Below, piece by piece: positions 7,595 to 13,716 of a stretch of DNA of 16,090 nt. Below the pieces are notes generated by a model, which searched no databases, was not told where the DNA came from, and was given only the letters and a program-made list of their open reading frames with translations. Source of the stretch: DATKFM01 sp035544395. GTDB taxonomy: Bacteria > Pseudomonadota > Alphaproteobacteria > Dongiales > Dongiaceae. How positions within the stretch are numbered: position 1 is the stretch's first letter; the number at the start of each line of letters is the position of its first letter. The translations under genes and the position numbers were made by a program. The DNA lies in assembly GCA_035544395.1 (NCBI GenBank), contig DATKFM010000294.1, positions 1-16,090 on the forward strand, read 5' to 3'.

Positions 7595-8182
7595 CTACAG
7601 AAGTTCTTTCAGCGCCGCAGCGATTTCCGCCGGTGCCATGGAGTGACGAAACACGGTGCTGTATTTGCCCTCGGGGTCCATCACATAGATCGCGATGCTA
7701 TGATCCATCACGTAATCGTCGCCCTCGCCGACGCGCTGGTACAACACGCGGTAGGCGCGGGCGACGGCCGCGATCTGCTCCGGCGTGCCGGTCAGGCCGG
7801 CGATGCGCGGATCGAACGCCGCCACATAGACTTTCATCGCCGCCGCCGTATCTCGCGCGGGATCGACGGTGATGAACAGAGGCTGAACCTTGTCGGCATC
7901 GTCCCCCAGCAGCTTCATCGCGCCGGCGATATTGTTGAGGCCAGTGGGGCAGGCGTCCGGGCAGTAGGTGTAGCCGAAATAGACCACCAGCCATTTGCCG
8001 CGATAGGTCTGGTCGGTCACCGTCCGGCCGTCGCCGTCGGTGAGCGTGAAGGGGCCGCCAATGTTGGGCGTGCCGATGCTGACCTTCTCGATGCTGCCCG
8101 AGCGGTACCAGCCGACGCCGACCAGGAGCGCCAGAAAGAGAACGACCGTCAGCCCGCCGATCAGGATGTAACGAAGCTTCAT
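7595..8182 (-). CDS. SCO1/SenC-family copper/thiol assembly protein
   Basis: A 195-residue protein anchored by one N-terminal membrane segment (about 5-25) with a periplasmic thioredoxin-fold domain. The copper ligands are C74 and C78 in YCPDACP and H161 in VMDHSIA, the standard Sco triad. Sco proteins bring copper to, or reduce the cysteines of, the CuA site of cytochrome oxidase. The start is the ATG at 8182, preceded by a clear GGAGG about six bases away; a longer reading frame reaching 8290 lacks a matching ribosome site and would bury the membrane anchor. PCuAC follows after 18 bases and a DUF2946-like gene lies 115 bases upstream. Confidence 0.94.
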   Translation of the reverse strand: MKLRYILIGGLTVVLFLALLVGVGWYRSGSIEKVSIGTPNIGGPFTLTDGDGRTVTDQTYRGKWLVVYFGYTYCPDACPTGLNNIAGAMKLLGDDADKVQPLFITVDPARDTAAAMKVYVAAFDPRIAGLTGTPEQIAAVARAYRVLYQRVGEGDDYVMDHSIAIYVMDPEGKYSTVFRHSMAPAEIAAALKELL

Positions 8183-8251
8183 GAATGCCTCCGATGATCG
8201 CACGAGCTCCGGTGGAGCGGCGGCGATCTGGATTACTGATGTCGGATGGAA

Positions 8252-8273
8252 CGGCCCCTCGTGGGACGGGCCG
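8252..8273 (-). promoter_or_regulatory. small inverted repeat in the sco leader
   Basis: CGGCCC (8252-8257) and GGGCCG (8268-8273) form a six-pair stem with a ten-base loop in the gap between the DUF2946-like gene and sco. There is no T-run, so it is not a classical terminator. It could be a leader structure, a weak operator or chance in GC-rich DNA. Confidence 0.2.
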
Positions 8274-8297
8274 CAGACCAAGCACAGCAAGGGTGGT

Positions 8298-8723
8298 TCA
8301 GCCGAGCGCCGGGGGTGCGCGGGGTTGCGCTTTGGCGGATGTGTTGGCCGGCAGCGCGATCTGGTCCTCTGCCGAAATCAACGGCGCCGCGGCGGGGAGT
8401 CTCAGGACGGCAGGAGCCGGCTCCGGCAGGCTGGCGGTGCCGCCGATCTGCTGCGGCAGGCAATCCTGGCAATGGTGATGGCGCGCCGGCGCAGGCGGCG
8501 CGCCATCGTTATCGGCCGCGCCGCCGGAGCTGCAGAGCAGCGCAGCGCCGCTGCCGCTGAATGCGGCGAGCGCCGGCGGCGGGAGGAAAGCGGCACAGAG
8601 GTTCAGGACGAGCGCGAACAGCGCCAGCATGGCGGACGACTCGCCGAAGGCGGGGGACCGCTGTGATCTACGTCCCCGCCGCTCAGGTCGTTGCTTACGT
8701 TGAATCAAGTTCACGCGTCCCAT
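8298..8723 (-). CDS. DUF2946-like secreted His/Cys protein, putative metal binding
   Basis: A 141-residue protein with an Arg-rich start, a hydrophobic export segment about 32-53 (MLALFALVLNLCAAFLPP), a CSSGG motif and then the cluster RHHHCQDCLPQQ near the middle, followed by an Ala/Pro-rich tail. A leader helix, C(S/T)xxG, HC-x2-C layout resembles the DUF2946 family, which in proteobacteria is often found beside copper-transport genes. I give the ATG at 8723 because it supplies the basic residues expected before an export segment; an internal ATG at 8630 and a GTG at residue 4 are alternatives, and none has a good ribosome site. The sco gene downstream and the HupE-like gene upstream point to a metal-handling role, which is inference. 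Confidence 0.6.
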   Translation of the reverse strand: MGRVNLIQRKQRPERRGRRSQRSPAFGESSAMLALFALVLNLCAAFLPPPALAAFSGSGAALLCSSGGAADNDGAPPAPARHHHCQDCLPQQIGGTASLPEPAPAVLRLPAAAPLISAEDQIALPANTSAKAQPRAPPALG

Positions 8724-8779
8724 GCGGCGGCGACATTAACACCGGCGGAGGCAAGGACGCAGCCGCCGATTGCGGCAGC

Positions 8780-8804
8780 GGGGCGCGGGATTTTGCCGCG
8801 CCCC
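8780..8804 (-). terminator. GC-rich hairpin after the HupE-like gene
   Basis: A perfect nine-pair inverted repeat, GGGGCGCGG and CCGCGCCCC, with a seven-base loop, 13 bases downstream of the HupE-like stop on the minus strand. It lacks the U-tract of a textbook terminator, so it may slow or end transcription, or protect the 3' end of the message. If it terminates, the HupE-like gene is a separate unit from the DUF2946-sco-PCuAC run. Confidence 0.4.
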
Positions 8805-8817
8805 AAGCCGAAACAAG

Positions 8818-9420
8818 CTAGAAGCCCAGCAGCAGGAACGCCCCGGCCGCCGCGATCCCGGCGCCGCCAGCACGGACCGCAAGCTGTCCCTGGGGCAGCT
8901 TCACGATCTGGCCGATGCCCAGGCCGGTCAGGTGCAGCACCACCGTCGCGGCGACGAAGCCCAGGCCATAGAGCAGCGGCGAGGCGGCAGCCGGCAGCTC
9001 GGCGCCATGGGCGTGGCCATGGAACAGCGCGAACAGCGCCACCAGCCCGATCGTTGCGGGCAGTTGCGGCTTGGCGGCGAGAGCGATCAACAATCCCAGC
9101 AGCGCCACCGAGGCGGCGATGCCGGTCTCAATTCCCGGCAGGGAGACGCCGCTCATGCCCAGCAATCCGCCGGCTGCCATCGCCAGCGGAAAAGCCAGCG
9201 GCAACACCCAGAGCGCGCGCCGCCCGATCTGCGTCGCCCACAGGCCGACAGCCACCATGGCCAGAATGTGATCGAGGCCGGAGAAGGGATGGGCAAAACC
9301 CTGGGCCGCGCCGGCATGGCTGGCATTCAGCAGATGTGCCTCCGCCGGCAACCCGAGGACGGTGAACAAGGCGCCGACGGCAACAGCGGCGGGCAGGCGA
9401 AAGCGGCTGACAGCAGGCAT
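8818..9420 (-). CDS. HupE/UreJ-family metal permease
   Basis: A 200-residue integral membrane protein with about six or seven hydrophobic segments after a cleavable-looking leader (1-28, ending AEA before H29). The HupE/UreJ signature HPFSGLDHILAM is at 44-55, and a second His-rich motif FHGHAHGAELP is at 133-143. Known members are nickel or cobalt permeases linked to hydrogenase and urease genes; no such genes are in view here. The start is the ATG at 9420, with GGAGG eight bases before it; the reading frame continues upstream without any supporting ribosome site. The setting next to Sco, PCuAC and a DUF2946-like protein raises the possibility of another metal, such as copper, but this is inference. 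Confidence 0.9.
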   Translation of the reverse strand: MPAVSRFRLPAAVAVGALFTVLGLPAEAHLLNASHAGAAQGFAHPFSGLDHILAMVAVGLWATQIGRRALWVLPLAFPLAMAAGGLLGMSGVSLPGIETGIAASVALLGLLIALAAKPQLPATIGLVALFALFHGHAHGAELPAAASPLLYGLGFVAATVVLHLTGLGIGQIVKLPQGQLAVRAGGAGIAAAGAFLLLGF

Positions 9421-9721
9421 TGGGAAACCTCCAGGGAGAAATTCTCCGACAACTCTTGCATCGCCCCCTGGCAGCATGTCCGCGATATCTGCGGCAATTC
9501 TGTGCCGGTCAGCGACACCGGGAATGCCGACTATAGGGCAGCCTTCCCGGGGAATCACGATTTTGTGACCTGCATCCGCCGCTGACCTCGATCCGTAAAG
9601 CGGTCAGTGGGGCGGATGATCGTGCCCGCCGTTAAAGGCGGACCCCCTCAACACCGTACCTGCAGCCGCCGCCGTTCACCGGCGTCGTGCTCCCGTCAAC
9701 TACAAGGAGGAGATAGACATC
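9421..9721. other. divergent intergenic region, HupE-like and ferritin-like genes
   Basis: About 300 bases without a gene, between two divergent starts. It holds the odd palindrome GGAGAA-A-TTCTCC (9435-9447) just upstream of the HupE-like ribosome site, a short palindrome TTCCCGGGGAA (9544-9554) overlapping a GANTC site (9552-9556), and an inverted repeat CTGACC (9582-9587) / GGTCAG (9602-9607) 115 bases before the ferritin-like gene. I see no convincing sigma-70 hexamer pair in either direction. Confidence 0.5.
9435..9447 (-). promoter_or_regulatory. 13-base palindrome before the HupE-like gene
   Basis: GGAGAA-A-TTCTCC is a perfect dyad centred on 9441, only a few bases upstream of the GGAGG ribosome site of the HupE-like gene. 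A metal-responsive repressor site is possible, and in the message it would form a short hairpin next to the ribosome site. It does not match a metal-regulator consensus I can name with confidence. Confidence 0.35.
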
Positions 9722-10303
9722 ATGTCTGAGAGAATCTTGCTGCCGAAGACCGAGCTTTCCATCGACCGACGCGGCCTGTTCAGCAGGGGCGCACGCCTGG
9801 CCCTGTCCGGCACCGCTGTTGCGATGCTGGCCGGCATCGGCTCCGGCATCCGTCCGGCCAGTGCGGCGACGATGTCCGCCGATATCGACACCCTGAATGT
9901 CGCGTTGGGGCTCGAGCATGAGGCGATCGCGGCCTATCAAGTGGGTGCGGAGAGTGGTCTCTTGTCCAAGGGTGTGCTGGGCGTCGCCGTCGGCTTCCAG
10001 AGCGACCACAAGCAGCATCGCGATGTGCTGATCAAGACCATCCGCCAGCTCGGCGGCAAGCCGGTCGCCGACGTGAAGCACAAATTCCCGGTGGACAAGC
10101 TGAAGAACGAAGGCGATGTGCTCGCTTTCGCTCTTGGTCTCGAAGAAGGCGCTGCCAGTGCTTACCTGAGCACGATCCCCGGCTTTGAGAACCGCGATCT
10201 GGCGAAGGCCGCGGCCAGCATCATGGGCGTCGAGACCCAGCATGTGGCCATCCTGAAGAACGCGCTCGGCCAGAAGCCGATCGAAGCGCCGTTCATCATG
10301 TAG
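9722..10303 (+). CDS. exported ferritin-like domain protein (Tat signal)
   Basis: A 193-residue protein. R16-R17 in DRRGLFSRG, a hydrophobic stretch (26-41) and an A-rich cleavage region ending PASAA (45-49) look like a Tat signal. The mature part is a four-helix ferritin-like bundle with candidate metal ligands in LEHEAIAAY (64-72), HKQH (96-99), LEEGAASAY (140-148) and ETQH (171-174). The usual first ExxH of such diiron bundles reads HxxH here, while the second, E171-H174, is intact. A strong AAGGAGG at 9703-9709 precedes the ATG. A cytochrome c gene follows on the same strand. Folding before export would fit a metal-loaded protein. The function (iron storage, oxidase or stress protection) is not decided by sequence. 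Confidence 0.85.
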   Translation: MSERILLPKTELSIDRRGLFSRGARLALSGTAVAMLAGIGSGIRPASAATMSADIDTLNVALGLEHEAIAAYQVGAESGLLSKGVLGVAVGFQSDHKQHRDVLIKTIRQLGGKPVADVKHKFPVDKLKNEGDVLAFALGLEEGAASAYLSTIPGFENRDLAKAAASIMGVETQHVAILKNALGQKPIEAPFIM

Positions 10304-10357
10304 CGACTGCGGGACGGCTTTGCCATCTGCCCCTCCGCCAGGCATTGCCGACCGCCG

Positions 10358-10390
10358 CCGCCCCGCAGGCTGGAACCGCCTGCGGGGCGG
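10358..10390 (+). terminator. 13-pair GC hairpin between ferritin-like and cytochrome c genes
   Basis: A perfect inverted repeat: 13 bases (10358-10370), loop TGGAACC (10371-10377), and the exact complement (10378-10390). A short TTTT follows at 10397-10400. It is 55 bases after the ferritin-like stop and 40 before the cytochrome c ATG. It is the strongest hairpin I found in the window. It may terminate most ferritin-like transcripts, or stabilise the upstream message so the two genes are made in unequal amounts. Confidence 0.6.
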
Positions 10391-10430
10391 CTCGCAGTTT
10401 TGTCTCCTGATATTTCCGCGAGAAACTTCC

Positions 10431-10808
10431 ATGAACCGATTGCCAAGCACGGCGGCACTGATGGGTTTGCTGATGCTTGCCGCCGCGCCGGTTTCCGCCG
10501 GAGGCGATCCCGCCGCCGGTGAGAAGCTCTACAGCCGCTGCCAGGGTTGCCATTCCATCGACGTCAACCGCGTCGGCCCGCGCCACCAGGGCCTGTTCGG
10601 GCGGAAGGCAGGCAGCCTAGACGACTACAACTACTCCGAGGCAATGAAGGCTTCAGGCATTGTCTGGGACGAAGCCACCCTCGACCAGTTCCTGACGGCA
10701 CCCCGCGTGTTTATCAAGGGCACAAAGATGCCGTTCGCCGGCATGAAAGACGCTGGCGAGCGCGCCGATCTCATCGCCTATCTAAGACAGGCGACGGCGA
10801 TGCCGTAG
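10431..10808 (+). CDS. class I cytochrome c (c2-like), periplasmic
   Basis: A 125-residue precursor. Residues 1-23 are a signal peptide (ending VSA before GGD). The haem attachment motif CQGCH is at 37-41, so H41 is the proximal ligand; the conserved NRVGP (46-50) and GLFGRKAG (54-61) follow; M100 in KGTKMPF is the distal ligand. The end, GERADLIAYLRQ, is the standard C-terminal helix. It should carry single electrons in the periplasm. The ATG at 10431 was chosen because the signal peptide starts there; a frame upstream is shadow. The ribosome site is weak (GAGAAA). It lies on the same strand as the ferritin-like gene, separated by a strong hairpin, and may act as its redox partner, which is inference. 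Confidence 0.93.
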   Translation: MNRLPSTAALMGLLMLAAAPVSAGGDPAAGEKLYSRCQGCHSIDVNRVGPRHQGLFGRKAGSLDDYNYSEAMKASGIVWDEATLDQFLTAPRVFIKGTKMPFAGMKDAGERADLIAYLRQATAMP

Positions 10809-10868
10809 GGCCGTAAAGCGAACTTGCAAAGGTCGCCCAACGTTTCTGTGTGCACATCAATTCAGTCT

Positions 10869-11999
10869 CTACAGCAAACTCAACTGATCTCCTGCGGCCG
10901 GCGGTGGCTTGAACAGCGAGAAATTGAACTCCCAGCGATTGCGGTAGCTGTCGAGGTTGAGCCGGCGGATGGCCAGCTTGAAGCGCTTGCGCAGCAGGTC
11001 GGCATAAGGGCCCGTGCCGCGCATGCGTTCGCCGAAGGTGGAGTCGTAAAGCTGTTCGCCGCCGCGCACCCCGCGGATCAACTCCAGCACATGCTTGGTC
11101 TTGCCGGGCGCATGGGTGTCCATCCATTCGATGAACAGGTCCTTGATCTCCAGCGGCAGGCGCAGCATCACATAGCCTGCGCTGGTGGCGCCCGCCGCCG
11201 CGGCGGTCTCCAGGATTTTTTCCAGCTCATGATCGTTCAGCGACGGAATCATCGGCGCCGCCATCACGCCGGTGGGAATGCCGGCGGCGGCCAATTGCCT
11301 GATCGCCTCCACGCGTTTGGCCGGTGCGGAAGCCCGCGGCTCCATCTTGCGCGCGAGTTCGCCATCAAGCGTGGTAACGGAGAGATAAGCATGGGCCAGG
11401 CGCTTCTCCGCCATCGGCGCCAGGATGTCGATGTCCCTGACGATCAGCGCCGACTTGGTGACGATTCCCACGGGATGGTTGAAGGCCGACAGCACCTCCA
11501 GGATCGAGCGGGTAATGCGCTGGCGCCGCTCCAGCGGCTGATAGGGATCGGTGTTGGTCCCCATGGCGATGATTTTTGGTTTGTATTTCGGATGCCGCAG
11601 CTCGCGGTCCAGTAGAGCCGCCGCATCAGGCTTCATCAGCAGCTTGGTCTCGAAATCCAACCCCGGCGACAGGCCGAGAAAGGCGTGGGTCGGCCGGGCG
11701 AAGCAGTACACGCAGCCATGCTCGCAGCCGCGATAGGGATTGATCGACTGATCGAAGGGTATGTCGGGCGACGTGTTGCGGGCGATGATGGTGCGGGTGG
11801 CGTCGATGGCCACTGTCGTGCGCAACGGCGGCAGTTCGTCCTCGGGATCCGGCGCCGACGCGGAACTCCAGCCATCATCCACGGCCTCGCGGCCATGGGG
11901 CTCGAATCGGCCCGCACGGTTGCTGACCGCGCCGCGCCCCTTGCGCGCCCGGTCCGGCAGCCCGTCAGCGGGTCCAGTCTCGAGGAAGACGTCCGACAT
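10869..11999 (-). CDS. PA0069-type radical SAM protein
   Basis: A 376-residue radical SAM enzyme. The iron-sulfur motif is C92-x3-C96-x2-C99 in NPYRGCEHGCVYCFARP, preceded by a family-typical arginine-rich N-terminus. FLGLSPGLDFETKLL (107-121) is strongly characteristic of the PA0069/Rv2578c-type group, related to the spore photoproduct lyase branch. Members have no firmly established reaction as far as I know; DNA repair or nucleic-acid modification has been suggested by resemblance. Length is normal. No clear ribosome site precedes the ATG at 11999. The gene diverges from the FecR-domain gene over about 185 bases and converges on the cytochrome c gene with a 60-base gap and no obvious terminator. 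Confidence 0.92.
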   Translation of the reverse strand: MSDVFLETGPADGLPDRARKGRGAVSNRAGRFEPHGREAVDDGWSSASAPDPEDELPPLRTTVAIDATRTIIARNTSPDIPFDQSINPYRGCEHGCVYCFARPTHAFLGLSPGLDFETKLLMKPDAAALLDRELRHPKYKPKIIAMGTNTDPYQPLERRQRITRSILEVLSAFNHPVGIVTKSALIVRDIDILAPMAEKRLAHAYLSVTTLDGELARKMEPRASAPAKRVEAIRQLAAAGIPTGVMAAPMIPSLNDHELEKILETAAAAGATSAGYVMLRLPLEIKDLFIEWMDTHAPGKTKHVLELIRGVRGGEQLYDSTFGERMRGTGPYADLLRKRFKLAIRRLNLDSYRNRWEFNFSLFKPPPAAGDQLSLL

Positions 12000-12021
12000 G
12001 ACGAAAGTCTAGGCCGGCAGT

Positions 12022-12039
12022 AAGAACAAATCAAGAACA
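12022..12039. repeat. AAGAACA direct repeat, 11-base period
   Basis: AAGAACA occurs at 12022-12028 and again at 12033-12039, one helical turn apart, about 22 bases upstream of the radical SAM start codon and in the shared divergent region. Same-face direct repeats are a common form of activator site. It may also be chance. Confidence 0.3.
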
Positions 12040-12140
12040 TTTGCATTGTGCGAAACGTCACATTCGACTTCGAAGCTCAAGTGGCATACCATGTGAGTGT
12101 GTAAATAAAGCCGGGGTCGCCTGGACCTTGCCGCAAGGCG

Positions 12141-12155
12141 GAATCCAGCGGAATC
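12141..12155. promoter_or_regulatory. paired GANTC sites before the FecR-domain gene
   Basis: GAATC at 12141-12145 and again at 12151-12155, exactly ten bases apart and about 30 bases upstream of the FecR-domain start. With ccrM in the same window, these sites should be methylated in a cell-cycle-dependent way. Control of the gene through them is inference. Confidence 0.35.
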
Positions 12156-12184
12156 ACCGGCATAAAAGCAGGTGGGAAGAAGTC

Positions 12185-13051
12185 ATGAGTAAGTCTTGGC
12201 GGACGGCGGGAATTACGGCTGCCTGTGTGGCAGTCATGTTGCCGGTAACGGCATCTGCGGAAGTTCAGATCGGCTCTGTGTTTCAGCCGGAGTACAAGGG
12301 TGCGATCGGCCAGTTGCCGACCGGCAATGAGCACGAGTTGGTGTTCAGCGAACCGATCTATGCCGAAGAAACGGTGTTGACGAACTCCCAGGCGAGCACC
12401 GCACTGGAGTTTCTCGATCGTACACAGCTCCGGGTCGGCACCAACTCAACCGTGAAGCTCGACAAGTTCATCTACGACCCTTCGACGGGAGATGGAGCTG
12501 CTTTGCTGAATTTTGGCGTCGGCGCCTTCCGGTATGTTTCCGGCAGCCTCGGCAAGAGCCAGAAGATGCAACTCGCCACGCCGACAGCGGTTCTGTCGAT
12601 CCGCGGCACCGAGCTTGTCATCGCCGTTGCGGCCGATGGTACGACGCAAGTTGCTGTGCTTGACGGCGAAATCGAAGTGACGCCATGCGGCGGCGAAAGC
12701 GCCATCGCAAGAATTGGCGAAACGGCGACAGTAACATCGCAATGTGCGGGCGTAAGCGTAACGGCGGGCTTGGCTATGCCCGAAGACGAGTCGCTGTTCG
12801 CGGATCTGAATACGATCGCTCCGGCGGCGGGGCCGGCGGAATATCCCCAAGACGATCCGGACGACAAGGCTCCCAAAGACACGGCATCTAATCCAAGCGC
12901 ACCCGGTCCCTCCGAACCTGAGGCCCCGACACCCAGCGACGATGACGGCGGTTTTCTCGGCGGCTTGGGGAATCTCGGCCGCGTCGGCGATGGGCTCGGG
13001 CGGGGATTTGGCGGAGGAAGCGGCGGAAGCGGCGAGGGCGGCAACGACTAG
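12185..13051 (+). CDS. secreted FecR-domain protein with Gly-rich tail
   Basis: A 288-residue exported protein. Residues 1-25 are a signal peptide ending ASA before E26. A FecR-type beta domain runs from about 60 to 165, with TALEFLDRTQLRVG (72-85), GAFRYVSG (113-120) and the hallmark TPTAVLSIRGTEL (132-144). C168 and C187 could form a disulfide. From about 215 the protein becomes a Pro/Asp/Glu-rich linker and ends in a Gly-rich tail (255-286). There is no sigma factor, TonB receptor or cyclase nearby, so this is not a FecI/FecR signalling pair; alphaproteobacterial FecR-domain proteins of this type are probably surface or periplasmic structural proteins. GTGGGAAGAAG (12172-12182) is the likely ribosome site for the ATG at 12185. 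Confidence 0.83.
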   Translation: MSKSWRTAGITAACVAVMLPVTASAEVQIGSVFQPEYKGAIGQLPTGNEHELVFSEPIYAEETVLTNSQASTALEFLDRTQLRVGTNSTVKLDKFIYDPSTGDGAALLNFGVGAFRYVSGSLGKSQKMQLATPTAVLSIRGTELVIAVAADGTTQVAVLDGEIEVTPCGGESAIARIGETATVTSQCAGVSVTAGLAMPEDESLFADLNTIAPAAGPAEYPQDDPDDKAPKDTASNPSAPGPSEPEAPTPSDDDGGFLGGLGNLGRVGDGLGRGFGGGSGGSGEGGND

Positions 13052-13148
13052 GCGCCGATAGCCCCTGCTAATCCCGCAGACTTGAATTCACCTGGTCTGC
13101 TTACAGGCGAATCTGCAGATCGTCGCGCCGCTTCGAATATGGTCAATG

Positions 13149-13553
13149 ATGAAACCTGTGCGAACACAGATCCTGCTTCTGCCATTCCTGTTCACGATTG
13201 CCGTGTCCGCCGCCGCCGAGCCGCACCCGGTGCGCTGGGGCGATTTCGTCACGATGATGCAAGGGAACACGCTGTCGGGCACCACAGCCGCGGGCGCCGA
13301 CTTCAACATGTATTTCATCGCCGGCGGCAATGCGACCTATCAGGAGGTTGGCGGCACGCGCGACTTCGGCACCTGGCATCTCGACAAGGATGGCGACGTC
13401 TGCGTGATTTGGAAAAATTCGCCGGACTCCGCTAATGGCTGCTTCCACGTCACCGTCGACGGCAGCAAGGTCGCCTGGGAAGGCAAGGATGCCGGCGGCA
13501 GCGGCAAGCTCCGCGGCGGCGTGACCGAGACCTTCCTGAAACCGGTGCAGTAA
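13149..13553 (+). CDS. small secreted two-cysteine protein, function unknown
   Basis: About 134 residues with a signal peptide (KPVRTQ, then a Leu/Phe/Ile core, ending SAAAE). The mature part is about 110 residues, probably all-beta, with GNTLSGT near its start, the pattern GTWHLDKDGDVCVIW and a second cysteine 13 residues on in GCFHV, so one disulfide is likely. The layout of G-N-T-L-G, then a W-x4-D-G-x2-C strand and a later C, is one I associate with small alphaproteobacterial secreted proteins of unknown function; I cannot name the family securely. Two adjacent ATGs (13146 and 13149) serve equally, and there is no strong ribosome site. It follows the FecR-domain gene by about 95 bases on the same strand. 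Confidence 0.75.
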   Translation: MKPVRTQILLLPFLFTIAVSAAAEPHPVRWGDFVTMMQGNTLSGTTAAGADFNMYFIAGGNATYQEVGGTRDFGTWHLDKDGDVCVIWKNSPDSANGCFHVTVDGSKVAWEGKDAGGSGKLRGGVTETFLKPVQ

Positions 13554-13716
13554 CGGCGGAGTAAGTCCCGGCGGGATATCCGCTCGCCTGTATCCATACA
13601 TTCCCTGGTGCCGAAGCCATACCAGCCGCACAATCCGGCCATGTGCGCTTGCCGGTTGTGGCCGCGAGGCTTGAGGCGCAATGATCCGGCCTCATTTTAT
13701 CCCAGAGGGTCCGAGC

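Noticed and set aside
7070..8197. 375-codon plus-strand frame opposite pcuC and sco
   Set aside because: Antisense to two genes with exact copper motifs; composition is that of a shadow frame.
8182..8290. N-terminal extension of the Sco protein with CLVCGPSHEG-like residues
   Set aside because: A strong GGAGG serves the ATG at 8182 and the membrane anchor begins there; the extension is open frame only.
12126..12138. CCTTG-CCG-CAAGG dyad as a copper-sensor (CueR-type) operator
   Set aside because: Half-sites are too close and the gene it precedes is not a copper gene; treated as a chance short hairpin.
12185..13051. FecI/FecR iron signalling system
   Set aside because: No sigma factor or TonB receptor nearby, and the protein begins with a signal peptide instead of a cytoplasmic anti-sigma segment.
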